From Acidobacteriota bacterium (GTDB lineage Bacteria > Acidobacteriota > Terriglobia > Acidiferrales > UBA7541), in contig QHYJ01000036.1 of NCBI GenBank assembly GCA_003223255.1, forward strand, positions 6,205 to 58,387: a stretch of DNA of 52,183 nt. The letters are read 5' to 3'. Below, in pieces: positions 34,460 through 42,877 of this stretch. Under the pieces are notes generated by a model, which saw nothing but the letters and a program-made list of their open reading frames with translations, did no database searches and was not told the DNA's origin. The number at the start of each line of letters is the position of its first letter. The stretch's first letter is position 1. A program made the translations under genes and the position numbers.

Positions 34460-35659
34460 TTAGAGCAAGCGGAAGACGACTTCGATGTTCACGCGGCAAG
34501 CCACCGCCCTGCCGTTGGGTCCGGTCGCGGGGCGCATGCGCCAGTTTTTCACCGCGGCGATGGCCTTTTCTTCCAAGCCCAGTCCAGGGCCTTTCAGCAC
34601 GCGCGGATCGATCACGCGCCCGTCGGCGGTGACGATTACATCAAGCAGCACGCTTCCCTGATACTTGGCTTTGCGGGCCTCGTCGGAATAATCGGGGTTC
34701 GGGCAGTAGATGCAAGCGGGCTGCCCGACGCCATTCACGCCCGCGCGAAATTCGCCGCCGCCGGTCCCGCCGCCGGAACCAGGTCCAAGACCGCCGCCGG
34801 AACCGCTGCCAATCCCGCCGCCATCCCCTGTACCAATGCCGCCGCCACCGCCCGGCCCGGCGGAATAGTTGACCGACGCTGCTAACGGATCACCCATGTT
34901 GCTGAGCGCTGGATTGCTGACCTTTAGATCCGGTGGGCCGAGAAGCGATGGATCCACCGCAAGCTTTGGATTGGGATTCCGGATGACCGGCACGGGCGGA
35001 GTATATTGCGTCCACTGAAACTTCGGCGCTCTGCCCTTGGCGGGAGGCAACTGCTCGTGCGCGCCACCGCCGCCGCCGCCGCCGGCCTTATTGGCGCCGG
35101 CGGGAAGTTTGGCAATGTACGGCGAAATGTCCAATGGCGTAATGTCGACCTTGTTCTTCGCTTGCGTTGTGGGAACCACATGCCAGGCGATGGGTGCCAG
35201 GAGAAGCGCGATGACCGCCGCGTGAAAAAGTATCGCGAGCATCTGGCTGGTGCTGAAATTCTCGTCCTTCGTCCAAATGTCTTTTACCTTGATGGGCTTG
35301 ATCCCCGGCGGCAGCGCAGGCTGCTTCGGAGGCGAAAAGAATTCCTTGATGCGCGTGCCGAATCCGCCGAAATTCGCCCCCCACGCTACGGCCAAGCGGC
35401 TATTGACGGGGCGCTTGCTCGTGGGCTCAGGGCGGAAGAATTCCGCTAAATTGCCTGCGAGTCCTGACCCGAAAGACGTCCGGGTGAAGGGCGCATCCTT
35501 GCGCTCGCGAACTTTGATGGGACGCTCGGTCAGAAACTGTTTGAGGTTCGACCAGAAATCATCGGGGACGAGAATCGCCGGTCTGCCGAATCTCGGCACA
35601 TACGGCGCTTTGGCTTGACTGGAAGACTGCGCCCCTGCGGGAGACACCTTCGGCTTCAT
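34460..35659 (-). CDS. TonB family protein
   Basis: The 399-residue protein starts MKPKVSPAGAQSSSQAKAPY, has one membrane helix (MLAILFHAAVIALLLAPIAW), a Gly/Pro-rich linker with a long run of glycines, and a complete C-terminal TonB domain from CIYCPNPDYSDEARKAK through VLLDVIVTADGRVIDP to VNIEVVFRLL. About 150 residues lie before the membrane helix, which is unusual for TonB and puts an extra domain in the cytoplasm. It is an intact paralogue of the broken gene downstream. No good Shine-Dalgarno was seen at this start. Confidence 0.85.
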   Translation of the reverse strand: MKPKVSPAGAQSSSQAKAPYVPRFGRPAILVPDDFWSNLKQFLTERPIKVRERKDAPFTRTSFGSGLAGNLAEFFRPEPTSKRPVNSRLAVAWGANFGGFGTRIKEFFSPPKQPALPPGIKPIKVKDIWTKDENFSTSQMLAILFHAAVIALLLAPIAWHVVPTTQAKNKVDITPLDISPYIAKLPAGANKAGGGGGGGAHEQLPPAKGRAPKFQWTQYTPPVPVIRNPNPKLAVDPSLLGPPDLKVSNPALSNMGDPLAASVNYSAGPGGGGGIGTGDGGGIGSGSGGGLGPGSGGGTGGGEFRAGVNGVGQPACIYCPNPDYSDEARKAKYQGSVLLDVIVTADGRVIDPRVLKGPGLGLEEKAIAAVKNWRMRPATGPNGRAVACRVNIEVVFRLL

Positions 35660-35931
35660 GGCGGAAGGTGGTACAAGATTGTTAATTTTACCTGGCACCG
35701 TAATCCCCTTAGTATAGACGCAACGGACCCGCCCTTGGTATCCCCAGCGATAGGATTCGCTTAGGCCCGGAAAGGTTGTGCGTCCCCCTGCGGCTGACAC
35801 CTGTCTGGCATTCATTGTAACATACGAGGTTCAACTACTTTCCGATGTTTCCCGCCGTGCAACCTGGACTAAGGGACGGTAACGCAGGCAACGAAACACA
35901 GGCGAAGAAGGGATATCCGGCGCGCGAAGCC

Positions 35932-38802
35932 ATGGCCGAACCACTGGAACTCAAAAAGACGCTGAACCTGCCCAAGACCGACTTCCCCATGAAAGCCAGC
36001 TTGCCCCAAAACGAGCCGAAGCAGCTCGAAGCCTGGTACGCGGGAAACATTTACGAGCGTATCCTCGAAGCACGCAAAGCCAGGCCCCTTTTTGTGTTGC
36101 ATGACGGGCCGCCGTATCCCACCGGCGAAATTCATCTCGGCACCGGGCTGAACAAAATCCTCAAAGATTTGATTGTCAAGACCAAGAGCATGGCGGGTTA
36201 TTACGCGCCGTACGTGCCCGGATGGGATTGCCACGGCCTGCCGATCGAGACGCAGGTCGAAAAGGAACTAGGCGGAAAAGGCAAAGTGCCGCCGGCCGAA
36301 TTCCGCAAGCTCTGCCGCGAATTTGCCACGCGCTACGTGGAACAGCACAAACGCGATTTCAAGCGCCTGGGCATTTTCGGCCAGTGGAACGATCCGTACT
36401 TGACCATGAGCTTTGGCTACGAGGCTACGATTGCTGGGGCCTTTCTGGAGTTCATGGAGAAAGGCTACGTCTACCGCGGGCGCAAGCCGGTTTATTGGTG
36501 CATTTACGATTCGACCGCGCTGGCGGAAGCGGAAGTCGAGTACGAGGATCACAGCAGCCTTTCGATCTTTGTGCGATACAAACTTGTTCAGGACGGCGCG
36601 AACGCGGACAAAATCCCATCCGAGCTTAAAGGCAAGAACGTTTATGCCGTCATCTGGACTACGACACCGTGGACAATTCCGGCCAGTATGGCACTGGCGT
36701 TTCATCCGGATTTTGAATATGCGGCTGTCGAAACCGACGGTGACGTGGAAATCGTCGCTCACCAGCTTCAGCACACCGTTTGGGAGGCCATAAGCCGCAA
36801 GGCGCCGGGGAAAACCCTTAGAACGCACACAGGCAAGTTTCTCGTGGATGCCGGTCTGCGCTTCCAGCACCCGTTTCTCGACAGAATCGTGCCGGCAGTG
36901 CTTGCCGATTACGTCGAACTTGATCAGGGTACGGGAATCGTGCATACCGCTCCCGGTCACGGCGCCGACGACTTTCTCACTGGGCAGAAATACGGCTTGG
37001 AAACGTATGCGCCGATTGATGATCGCGGAGTCTTTCTGGAGGGGCTTCCGGAATATAAAGGCAAGTCGGTTTTCGAGGCAAATCCTCAGATCGTGGAGCT
37101 GCTGAACAAACGTGGCGCTCTCCTCGGCCGCAGCGACTACAAACACAGCTATCCGCACTGCTGGCGCTGCCACAATCCGGTGATTTTCCGCGCAACCGAA
37201 CAGTGGTTCATCAAGATGGACCAGGCCGCGAAGAGCCGGCGAAAAACGCTGCGCCAGGAGGCGCTGGAGGAAATTCACCAGGTGAAGTGGATTCCCGCCT
37301 GGGGCGAAGACCGCATGTACGAAATGATCGAGAGGCGACCGGACTGGTGCGTGTCGCGGCAGCGCTTTTGGGGTGTGCCGATCATCGTTTTTTACTGCGA
37401 CGATTGCGGCAAACGGCTCGAAGATTTCGCGGCGTTGCGCAACGTCGTGAAGTGGTTCGAGAAAGAAGGCGCGGACGCCTGGTACAAGCATTCCCCGCAA
37501 GAACTTTTGCCGCCGGGAACGAAATGCGCGTGCGGCGCGTCGAACTGGCGCAAAGAGAACGACATTCTGGATGTGTGGTTCGACTCGGGCTCATCGCACC
37601 TTTCCGTGCTCAAAGGCCCGGAATGGCCCGCGGATGTTTATCTGGAAGGGCCGGACCAGTATCGTGGCTGGTTTCACAGTTCGTTGCTCGTGGCCACGGG
37701 CACGCGCGACGCTGCGCCGTATCGCAGCGTGGTCACACACGGTTGGACTCTGGACGAGCAAGGCCGGCCGATGTCCAAGTCGCTCGGCAACGCGCTTTAT
37801 CCCATTGCGATTTGCGAGCGCTGGGGCGCGGATTTGCTGCGGCTGTGGGTGGCGTCGGTGGAGTATCAAGCCGACGTGAAAATGAGCGAGCGCGTGATGA
37901 CCCAGCTCAGCGAAGCGTACCGCAAGATTCGCAACACCTTCCGCTTTGCGCTGAGCAATCTGGGCGATTTCGATGCGTCGCGCGATGCGCTCGCGAACAA
38001 CCAGCTCGAAGAAATCGATCAGTGGATGCTGGATCGCACCGCGGAACTGGTGAAGAAATGCCGCGAATGGTACGCGAACTACGAATTCCACCGTGTGCAT
38101 CACGCGATCTATGAGTTCTGTGTGGTGGACCTTAGCGCGTTCTATTTTGACGTGCTGAAGGACCGGCTTTACACCAAAGCGCCGAAAAACAAATCGCGCC
38201 GCGCCGCGCAAACCGTAGTTTGGAAGATTGCCGATGCGCTGGTGCGGCTGGCTGCTCCGGTTCTTGTTTTTACCGCCGAAGAAGTCTGGAAGTATCTGCC
38301 GAAATCCGCGGGAAGGGCGGAGAGCGTGCACATGGCGGTATTCCCGGAAGCCGAGTCGCTGGCTTGCGGCGTCACCGCAAAGGAAGCCGAAAAGTGGGAG
38401 CATCTTGCCCAGGTCCGTTCCGCAGTTCTCCTAGCGCTCGAACAGGCCCGCGCTGCCAAAGCCATCGGCGGCGGGCTGGAGGCTAAGGTCCGTTTGCACG
38501 CCAATTCGAAAGCGCCTGGCTTGCAAGAGCTACTTAAGGAGAAAAGCTCGCAGCTCCCCGCGCTCTTTATCGTGTCGCAAGTCGCAGTGGATCCCGCCGA
38601 AGGCGATGGGCTTCAGCCAAGTGAGACTCTTCCGGGCTTGGCCGTCAAAATCGAGCGCGCCGACGGCAAGAAATGCGAGCGCTGCTGGAATTACTCGACG
38701 CACGTGGGTGAAAACAAGCGCTATCCGACGGTCTGCGAACGTTGCAGCGAAGCCCTCGCCGAAATCGAACGCGACGCCCAAGCCAGTGTGGTGGCCAGCT
38801 GA
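35932..38802 (+). CDS. ileS: Isoleucyl-tRNA synthetase
   Basis: The 956-residue enzyme charges tRNA-Ile. It has the HIGH-type motif as HLGTG (from His68, after PYPTGEI), WDCHGLPIE, the editing-domain region, and the KMSKS-type loop GRPMSKSLGNAL. The C-terminal zinc site reads CERCWNYSTHVGENKRYP and CERC, as in bacterial IleS of the type with a C-terminal zinc finger. The ATG at 35932 gives the usual N-terminus (LKKTLNLPKTDFPMKASLPQ); an upstream in-frame ATG at 35845 is possible. It precedes lspA, a common pairing. Confidence 0.97.
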   Translation: MAEPLELKKTLNLPKTDFPMKASLPQNEPKQLEAWYAGNIYERILEARKARPLFVLHDGPPYPTGEIHLGTGLNKILKDLIVKTKSMAGYYAPYVPGWDCHGLPIETQVEKELGGKGKVPPAEFRKLCREFATRYVEQHKRDFKRLGIFGQWNDPYLTMSFGYEATIAGAFLEFMEKGYVYRGRKPVYWCIYDSTALAEAEVEYEDHSSLSIFVRYKLVQDGANADKIPSELKGKNVYAVIWTTTPWTIPASMALAFHPDFEYAAVETDGDVEIVAHQLQHTVWEAISRKAPGKTLRTHTGKFLVDAGLRFQHPFLDRIVPAVLADYVELDQGTGIVHTAPGHGADDFLTGQKYGLETYAPIDDRGVFLEGLPEYKGKSVFEANPQIVELLNKRGALLGRSDYKHSYPHCWRCHNPVIFRATEQWFIKMDQAAKSRRKTLRQEALEEIHQVKWIPAWGEDRMYEMIERRPDWCVSRQRFWGVPIIVFYCDDCGKRLEDFAALRNVVKWFEKEGADAWYKHSPQELLPPGTKCACGASNWRKENDILDVWFDSGSSHLSVLKGPEWPADVYLEGPDQYRGWFHSSLLVATGTRDAAPYRSVVTHGWTLDEQGRPMSKSLGNALYPIAICERWGADLLRLWVASVEYQADVKMSERVMTQLSEAYRKIRNTFRFALSNLGDFDASRDALANNQLEEIDQWMLDRTAELVKKCREWYANYEFHRVHHAIYEFCVVDLSAFYFDVLKDRLYTKAPKNKSRRAAQTVVWKIADALVRLAAPVLVFTAEEVWKYLPKSAGRAESVHMAVFPEAESLACGVTAKEAEKWEHLAQVRSAVLLALEQARAAKAIGGGLEAKVRLHANSKAPGLQELLKEKSSQLPALFIVSQVAVDPAEGDGLQPSETLPGLAVKIERADGKKCERCWNYSTHVGENKRYPTVCERCSEALAEIERDAQASVVAS

Positions 38803-38839
38803 CATGCACCCTTTTTGTCGACTGAAAAATACGCCGAAT

Positions 38840-38942
38840 TGTCATTCTGAGGGCCGTTTTGCCTGCTTCCGGCAGGCAGGCCCGAGGAATCTGCTTTTGC
38901 ATTTTGCAGAAAAGCAGATCCCTTGCTGCGCTCGAGATGACA
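38840..38942. repeat. Interspersed hairpin repeat, copy 2
   Basis: The element between ileS and lspA starts TGTCATTCTGAG and ends CTCGAGATGACA, so its tips form an inverted repeat. Inside, ATCTGCTTTT (38889-38898) pairs perfectly with AAAAGCAGAT (38910-38919), and GCCTGC pairs with GCAGGC across a short loop. It contains GAGGAATC and GCTCGAGATGACA, the words also found in the other copies. As RNA it would fold into a long hairpin in the ileS-lspA transcript. Confidence 0.65.
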
Positions 38943-38958
38943 AACGCCCCTTTCCTTC

Positions 38959-39462
38959 ATGACTCTTCCTCCTCGCCTTCGCTGGCTGTGGATCACCTTT
39001 GCCATCGTGGTACTCGACCGCGCCACCAAAGCCTGGTTTGAGGCGCGCACCACGGAAGGCTGGCGCTACGAAGTCATTCACAATTTCATCTATTTGGTGC
39101 ATAGCCGGAATCCGGGCATTGCCTTTGGTGTCCTGGCGGATTCCCCTTCCACCATGACGCGTGTCATCTTAATCGCCGGTTCGCTTGTCGTGATCGCCGT
39201 ACTCGCTTGGTTGCTGGTGTCAGGCAAAACCACAGGCGCCATGGGAAATGCAGGGTTGGCGCTCCTGCTGGGTGGCGCGGCGGGCAACGTGGCCGACCGC
39301 ATCTTCCACGGCGCGGTCACTGACTTCTTCGAAGTATGGTTCGGCAGCTATCATTATCCCGCCTTCAACGTCGCGGACTCCGCCATCACCCTTGGTGCCG
39401 TGCTCATCCTTCTTGACGTATTATTTGGGCGCAGGCACGAAACACCGCATCAAGTTTCCTGA
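38959..39462 (+). CDS. lspA: Lipoprotein signal peptidase (signal peptidase II)
   Basis: The 167-residue membrane protease cleaves prolipoprotein signal peptides at the lipidated Cys. It has four hydrophobic segments, the NPGIAFGV motif (residues 51-58), and the catalytic aspartates Asp122 (HGAVTDFFEV) and Asp140 (PAFNVADSAIT) with GGAAGNVADRI before them. The length is normal. It follows ileS by 156 nt, with a hairpin repeat in the gap, and lies upstream of rluD in the classic cluster. Confidence 0.95.
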   Translation: MTLPPRLRWLWITFAIVVLDRATKAWFEARTTEGWRYEVIHNFIYLVHSRNPGIAFGVLADSPSTMTRVILIAGSLVVIAVLAWLLVSGKTTGAMGNAGLALLLGGAAGNVADRIFHGAVTDFFEVWFGSYHYPAFNVADSAITLGAVLILLDVLFGRRHETPHQVS

Positions 39463-39492
39463 AACTTTTTTGTCGAGGAGGAAACCATGGTT

Positions 39493-39560
39493 GTAGCGCC
39501 GGCATTCTGCCGGCTCTTCTCTCCTCAGTGTGTAGGGGCGCGCTTTAGCGCGTCCCCTAC
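39493..39560. repeat. Pair of intergenic hairpins (GTAGCGCCGG and GTAGGGGCGC types)
   Basis: The lspA-to-HEAT gap has two hairpins. GCCGGCA (39498-39504) and TGCCGGC (39508-39514) form a perfect 7-bp stem with a 3-base loop. GTAGGGGCGCGCT (39532-39544) pairs with AGCGCGTCCCCTAC (39547-39560) with one bulged T. Similar words occur at 31351 and 25543, so these look like REP-type palindromes rather than unique terminators. Confidence 0.55.
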
Positions 39561-39709
39561 CAAGGAGCGTCGCGGCGCAAGAATCTCCTGTCGTCTTCCT
39601 AGCATCCGGCCAATCATAAACACCCTGTTTGTTCATTCGAACGGACTCGGTGTGACCCCCATCCTTGACCCCCGTGGCCCAGGGGCCATACTGCCTGCAG
39701 AGGTGTTTT

Positions 39710-39760
39710 ATGCCAGCTCTCGTAGAAGTTTCCGATTCTCCGTTTATTGTCGAGGCATGA
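39710..39760 (+). CDS. Possible 16-residue leader peptide
   Basis: A 16-codon frame (MPALVEVSDSPFIVEA) with AGAGGTG just ahead of its ATG ends in a TGA that overlaps the ATG of the next gene (ATGA). This could couple its translation to the HEAT-like protein, or be the real N-terminus of that protein separated by a frameshift. Support is limited to the overlap and the Shine-Dalgarno-like site. Confidence 0.3.
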   Translation: MPALVEVSDSPFIVEA

Positions 39761-40457
39761 ACGGGCGCAATCCGAATCTTCCCCGTTTGGCCAGGCAGGT
39801 GGAAGGCGAACCGGAGTTGCTCCTGGCGGTCATTGACGCGCTCGGTTCCGTAACTCCTCGCGTTCGTTTTGCCGCGAGCAAATTGTTGCGCCTGGTGAGC
39901 GAAAAGTCTCCAGAAGCGCTCTATCCGCACTTCGACTGTTTCGTGCGGCTGCTTAGCGACAAAAACGGCATTTTCAAGTGGAACGCCATGCTTACCTTGG
40001 GCAATCTCGCCGTCGCCGACCGTAAGAAGAAGCTCGACGCGATGCTCGGTATCTATCTTGCCCCGATTTCCGGCAAGAACCTGATCAGCGCCGCCAATAC
40101 GATCCACGGAGCGGCGGCCATTGCGCGCGCGAAACCGTATCTCACCGATGAGATCGCCAAAGGCATTCTGGCGGTCGAAGAGGCTCGCTACGCGACGCGC
40201 GAATGCCGCAATGTTGCGATCGGCCACGCCATCAGCGCGCTTGATGAATGTTTCCCGTCGCCGCTCAACCGGCATTTAGTTCGTTCGTTCGCCGACAGGC
40301 GAAAAACCCAAGGCGCGCCACCAGCAACAAAGCGGGCAAATTCTTGGCGAAGTGGCCGGCGGAGAGTCCGCCGAAGCTTGCGAACTTTGCGAGGTTTGCG
40401 ATTATTAGATTCTCGCGTAGATCAGCTAATCGAATCCCGGATTACCCACTTGCGTAG
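39757..40457 (+). pseudogene. HEAT-like repeat protein of unknown function, 3' frameshift
   Basis: The protein starts MNGRNPNLPRLARQVEGEPE and consists of paired helices like HEAT/ARM repeats (LLAVIDALGSVTPRVRFAAS, GIFKWNAMLTLGNLAVADRK). Near 40280-40291 lies a triple TTCG. The reading with native-looking composition switches there to the frame FVRRQAKNPRRATSNKAGKF, ending at 40457. The unshifted frame continues into Arg-rich sequence to 40491. A slip in the TTCG repeat, real or a sequencing error, is the simplest explanation. Function unknown; it lies between lspA and rluD. Confidence 0.6.
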
Positions 40458-40487
40458 TTCGTGTGCCTGTACTGCTAGAATCTCTCT

Positions 40488-41516
40488 GTGACTTCTGCCT
40501 CCGGGCAAGTAGTTCGAGAACTCGTCGCTGCTCCTCCCGACGCGGGAGCGCGCCTCGACCGCTTTGTGGCCGCACAATGCCCCGAACTGAGCCGTACTCG
40601 CGTCCAGGAATTGGTCGAATCGGGGCGCGTGAAACTCGACGGGAAGGTTGCCACAAAAGGTTCGCTGCATCCTCGGGGAAGCGAAAAAATCACCGTCGAA
40701 ATTTCGAGGCGCCCCGCGATGGTCGCCAAAGCCGAGGCCATCCCGCTCGAAGTCCTTTACGAAGACGAAGACGTCATTGCCATCAACAAGCCCGCGGGAA
40801 TGACCGTCCATGCCGGCGCGGGGAACGTGTCGGGTACGCTGGTGAACGCGCTGCTTGGGCGGGGCTTGCAACTTTCCAAAGGCGGTGACCCGCTGCGTCC
40901 CGGAATCGTGCATCGCCTCGACAAAGAGACTTCCGGCGTGATTCTGGTTGCCAAGAATGACGCGGCGCACGCCAAGCTTGGCGAAGCGTTCCACCAGCGC
41001 ACCGTAAAAAAAACTTATCTGGCGATGGTGCAAGGCATTCTGAAAGAAAAGACGGGCAGCATCGAACTCGCCATCGGCCGCGACCCCATCCATCGCACGC
41101 GCATGGCCACGCCTCGAAAGTCCTGGCGCGGGGCGGCCATCGCGAATCCCCGCGCAGCACGCACGGATTGGCGCATCCTCGCAAATGTCGACAACACGAC
41201 CCTGGTCGAGGTCCAACTCCACACCGGCCGCACGCATCAAATCCGCGTGCACTTTTCCGCGCTGAAGCATCCCGTGGTCGGCGATACACTCTACGGTGCA
41301 GCGGCTCAATTGCGCGTTGGCAAAGTTGCGCTCCCTAAGTTGGAGCGCAATTTTCTGCACGCCGCCAAGCTTGGCTTTGCCCAGCCGCGGACGGGCGCGT
41401 GGATCGAAGTTCGCGCGCCTTTACCGGGCGAGCTTCGCGAAGTTTTGGCCAAACTCTGTGTCGCTGCGAATGAATCGCAGAGCCGAATTGACGCTGCGCT
41501 CGCGGGCTACCTATAA
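40488..41516 (+). CDS. RluD-type 23S rRNA pseudouridine synthase
   Basis: The 342-residue protein has an N-terminal S4 RNA-binding domain (ARLDRFVAAQCPELSRTRVQ) and a pseudouridine synthase domain with the catalytic Asp145 in HRLDKETSG. Other motifs are INKPAGMTVHAG, KTYLAMVQG, and LVEVQLHTGRTHQIRVHFSA. It would modify uridines in large-subunit rRNA. The start is a GTG at 40488. Its place after ileS-lspA agrees with the RluD group, although RluA/RluC paralogues share these motifs. Confidence 0.92.
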   Translation: MTSASGQVVRELVAAPPDAGARLDRFVAAQCPELSRTRVQELVESGRVKLDGKVATKGSLHPRGSEKITVEISRRPAMVAKAEAIPLEVLYEDEDVIAINKPAGMTVHAGAGNVSGTLVNALLGRGLQLSKGGDPLRPGIVHRLDKETSGVILVAKNDAAHAKLGEAFHQRTVKKTYLAMVQGILKEKTGSIELAIGRDPIHRTRMATPRKSWRGAAIANPRAARTDWRILANVDNTTLVEVQLHTGRTHQIRVHFSALKHPVVGDTLYGAAAQLRVGKVALPKLERNFLHAAKLGFAQPRTGAWIEVRAPLPGELREVLAKLCVAANESQSRIDAALAGYL

Positions 41517-41517
41517 T
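41488..41517 (+). promoter_or_regulatory. Sigma70-type promoter at the rluD end, possible leaderless start
   Basis: TTGACG (41488-41493) and TATAAT (41512-41517) are separated by 18 nt inside the rluD 3' end. The expected transcript start is near 41524, three bases before the ATG of the VWA gene, which has no Shine-Dalgarno. The -10 is also part of a palindrome CCTATAA-T-TTATAGG (41510-41524). Confidence 0.5.
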
Positions 41518-41526
41518 TTATAGGCG

Positions 41527-42648
41527 ATGAACCGGCCACACGCTCTACTTCCGGCTGTTTTGAGTGCCGCCCTTTTGTTTCCCGCCTCCGCGGCTTTGGC
41601 GCAGCAGTCCTCTGGCAGCACGAGTCAGCAGGCCCCGCCGTCCGCGCCCACTCCCAGCCAGCAAGCACCGCGAAGCGGTCAAACCTTCAAACGCGAAGTC
41701 AACCTCGTCGATGTGCTCTTTACCGTCTTAAATCGTCGCAACAAATTGGTGGCGGATCTGGCGGAAAGCGATTTCAAGGTTTTCGACGAAGGCAAGCCGC
41801 AGGAAATCCGTTACTTTAGCAGGCAGACGGATTTGCCCTTGCGCATTGGCATGTTGCTCGACACTTCCAACAGCATTCGCGACCGCATCAAGTTCGAACA
41901 AGATGCTTCCGTCAGTTTTCTTTTCAGCGTGCTTCGCCGCAATAAAGATGAAGCGTTTGTCATGACTTTCGATGACGAACCGCAAATTATTCAGCCTTTC
42001 ACCAGCGATACCGGGGCGCTTCGCGACCAGATTATGGGCACTCGCGCCGGCGGCGGCACCGCGATTTACGACGCGATCTATGAGGCTTGTGCGAAACAGT
42101 TGAACCATCCGCCGCGCCCGCCCGGAGACCAGCCCGACGTGGTTCGCCGCGTCATGATTCTCATCAGCGATGGCGAGGACAACTTGTCCATCCACACGCG
42201 TGGGGAAGCCATCGAGTTGGCGCAACGCACCAGCGTCGTCATCTACACCATCAGCACGAGCACACAATGGGTTTCTTTGGAAGAAACCAATCCGGAGAAA
42301 ACCAGCGACCGCAAATACCATCTCACCGAAGGCGACAAAGTCCTTCAGGATTTGGCGGAAGAAACCGGCGGCCGCGCGTTTTTTCCCTACCACGTAGACG
42401 ATCTCGACCAATCTTTTCAGGATATCGGCGACGAGCTTCGCAACCAGTATTCGATCGCCTATCAACCTGCCAACTACGTGATGGACGGGCGCTATCACAA
42501 AATCCGCGTGGAAGTGCCGGATCACAAGGGCTACCAGGTGCGCGCGCGGCGCGGATATTATGCGCGTGCGAATCGGGACGCCAACGCCGCGTCAGACCTT
42601 GGTTCGGGAGCTCCGCAGGGAACGCCCCAAGGGACCGCGAAGCCCTGA
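41527..42648 (+). CDS. Secreted VWFA-related domain protein (1)
   Basis: The 373-residue protein has a signal peptide (MNRPHALLPAVLSAALLFPA, then ASAALAQQ), a Ser/Gln/Pro linker, a short N-terminal beta domain (VNLVDVLFTVLNRRNKLVAD, then FKVFDEGKPQEI) and a VWA fold. The MIDAS-like site reads LLDTSNSIRD, followed by RAGGGTAIYDAI and LISDGEDNLS. The C-terminal part (NQYSIAYQPANYVMDGRYHK) ends in RGYYA. This layout is the VWFA-related type found in many copies in acidobacteria; the role is unknown, probably adhesion or envelope interaction. Confidence 0.9.
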   Translation: MNRPHALLPAVLSAALLFPASAALAQQSSGSTSQQAPPSAPTPSQQAPRSGQTFKREVNLVDVLFTVLNRRNKLVADLAESDFKVFDEGKPQEIRYFSRQTDLPLRIGMLLDTSNSIRDRIKFEQDASVSFLFSVLRRNKDEAFVMTFDDEPQIIQPFTSDTGALRDQIMGTRAGGGTAIYDAIYEACAKQLNHPPRPPGDQPDVVRRVMILISDGEDNLSIHTRGEAIELAQRTSVVIYTISTSTQWVSLEETNPEKTSDRKYHLTEGDKVLQDLAEETGGRAFFPYHVDDLDQSFQDIGDELRNQYSIAYQPANYVMDGRYHKIRVEVPDHKGYQVRARRGYYARANRDANAASDLGSGAPQGTPQGTAKP

Positions 42649-42677
42649 TTTTCGATTTCGCCTGATTTTCGATTTCG
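42644..42677. repeat. 17-bp perfect tandem duplication
   Basis: CCTGATTTTCGATTTCG occurs twice in a row. The first copy includes the stop codon of the VWA gene (CCC TGA). It may reflect slippage just after the gene end. No function is apparent. Confidence 0.8.
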
Positions 42678-42877
42678 GTTGGTGGCAGCTTGCTGAGAAT
42701 CTTTTTTTGTTTCCCTCTCCGAAATGACAGCGGTCTTTCAAAGTAGGTTGGGCAAGTGAAGTCTGGGTTGTGAAACGCAACGCGCGGTTGAGCCGTCTCA
42801 CCTTTAGTCTAACGTCGCCGTACTGGGTTCATTCCCATCAAGCAAGTTTGCAGGACAAAGCCTGCCTGGAGGCGAAT

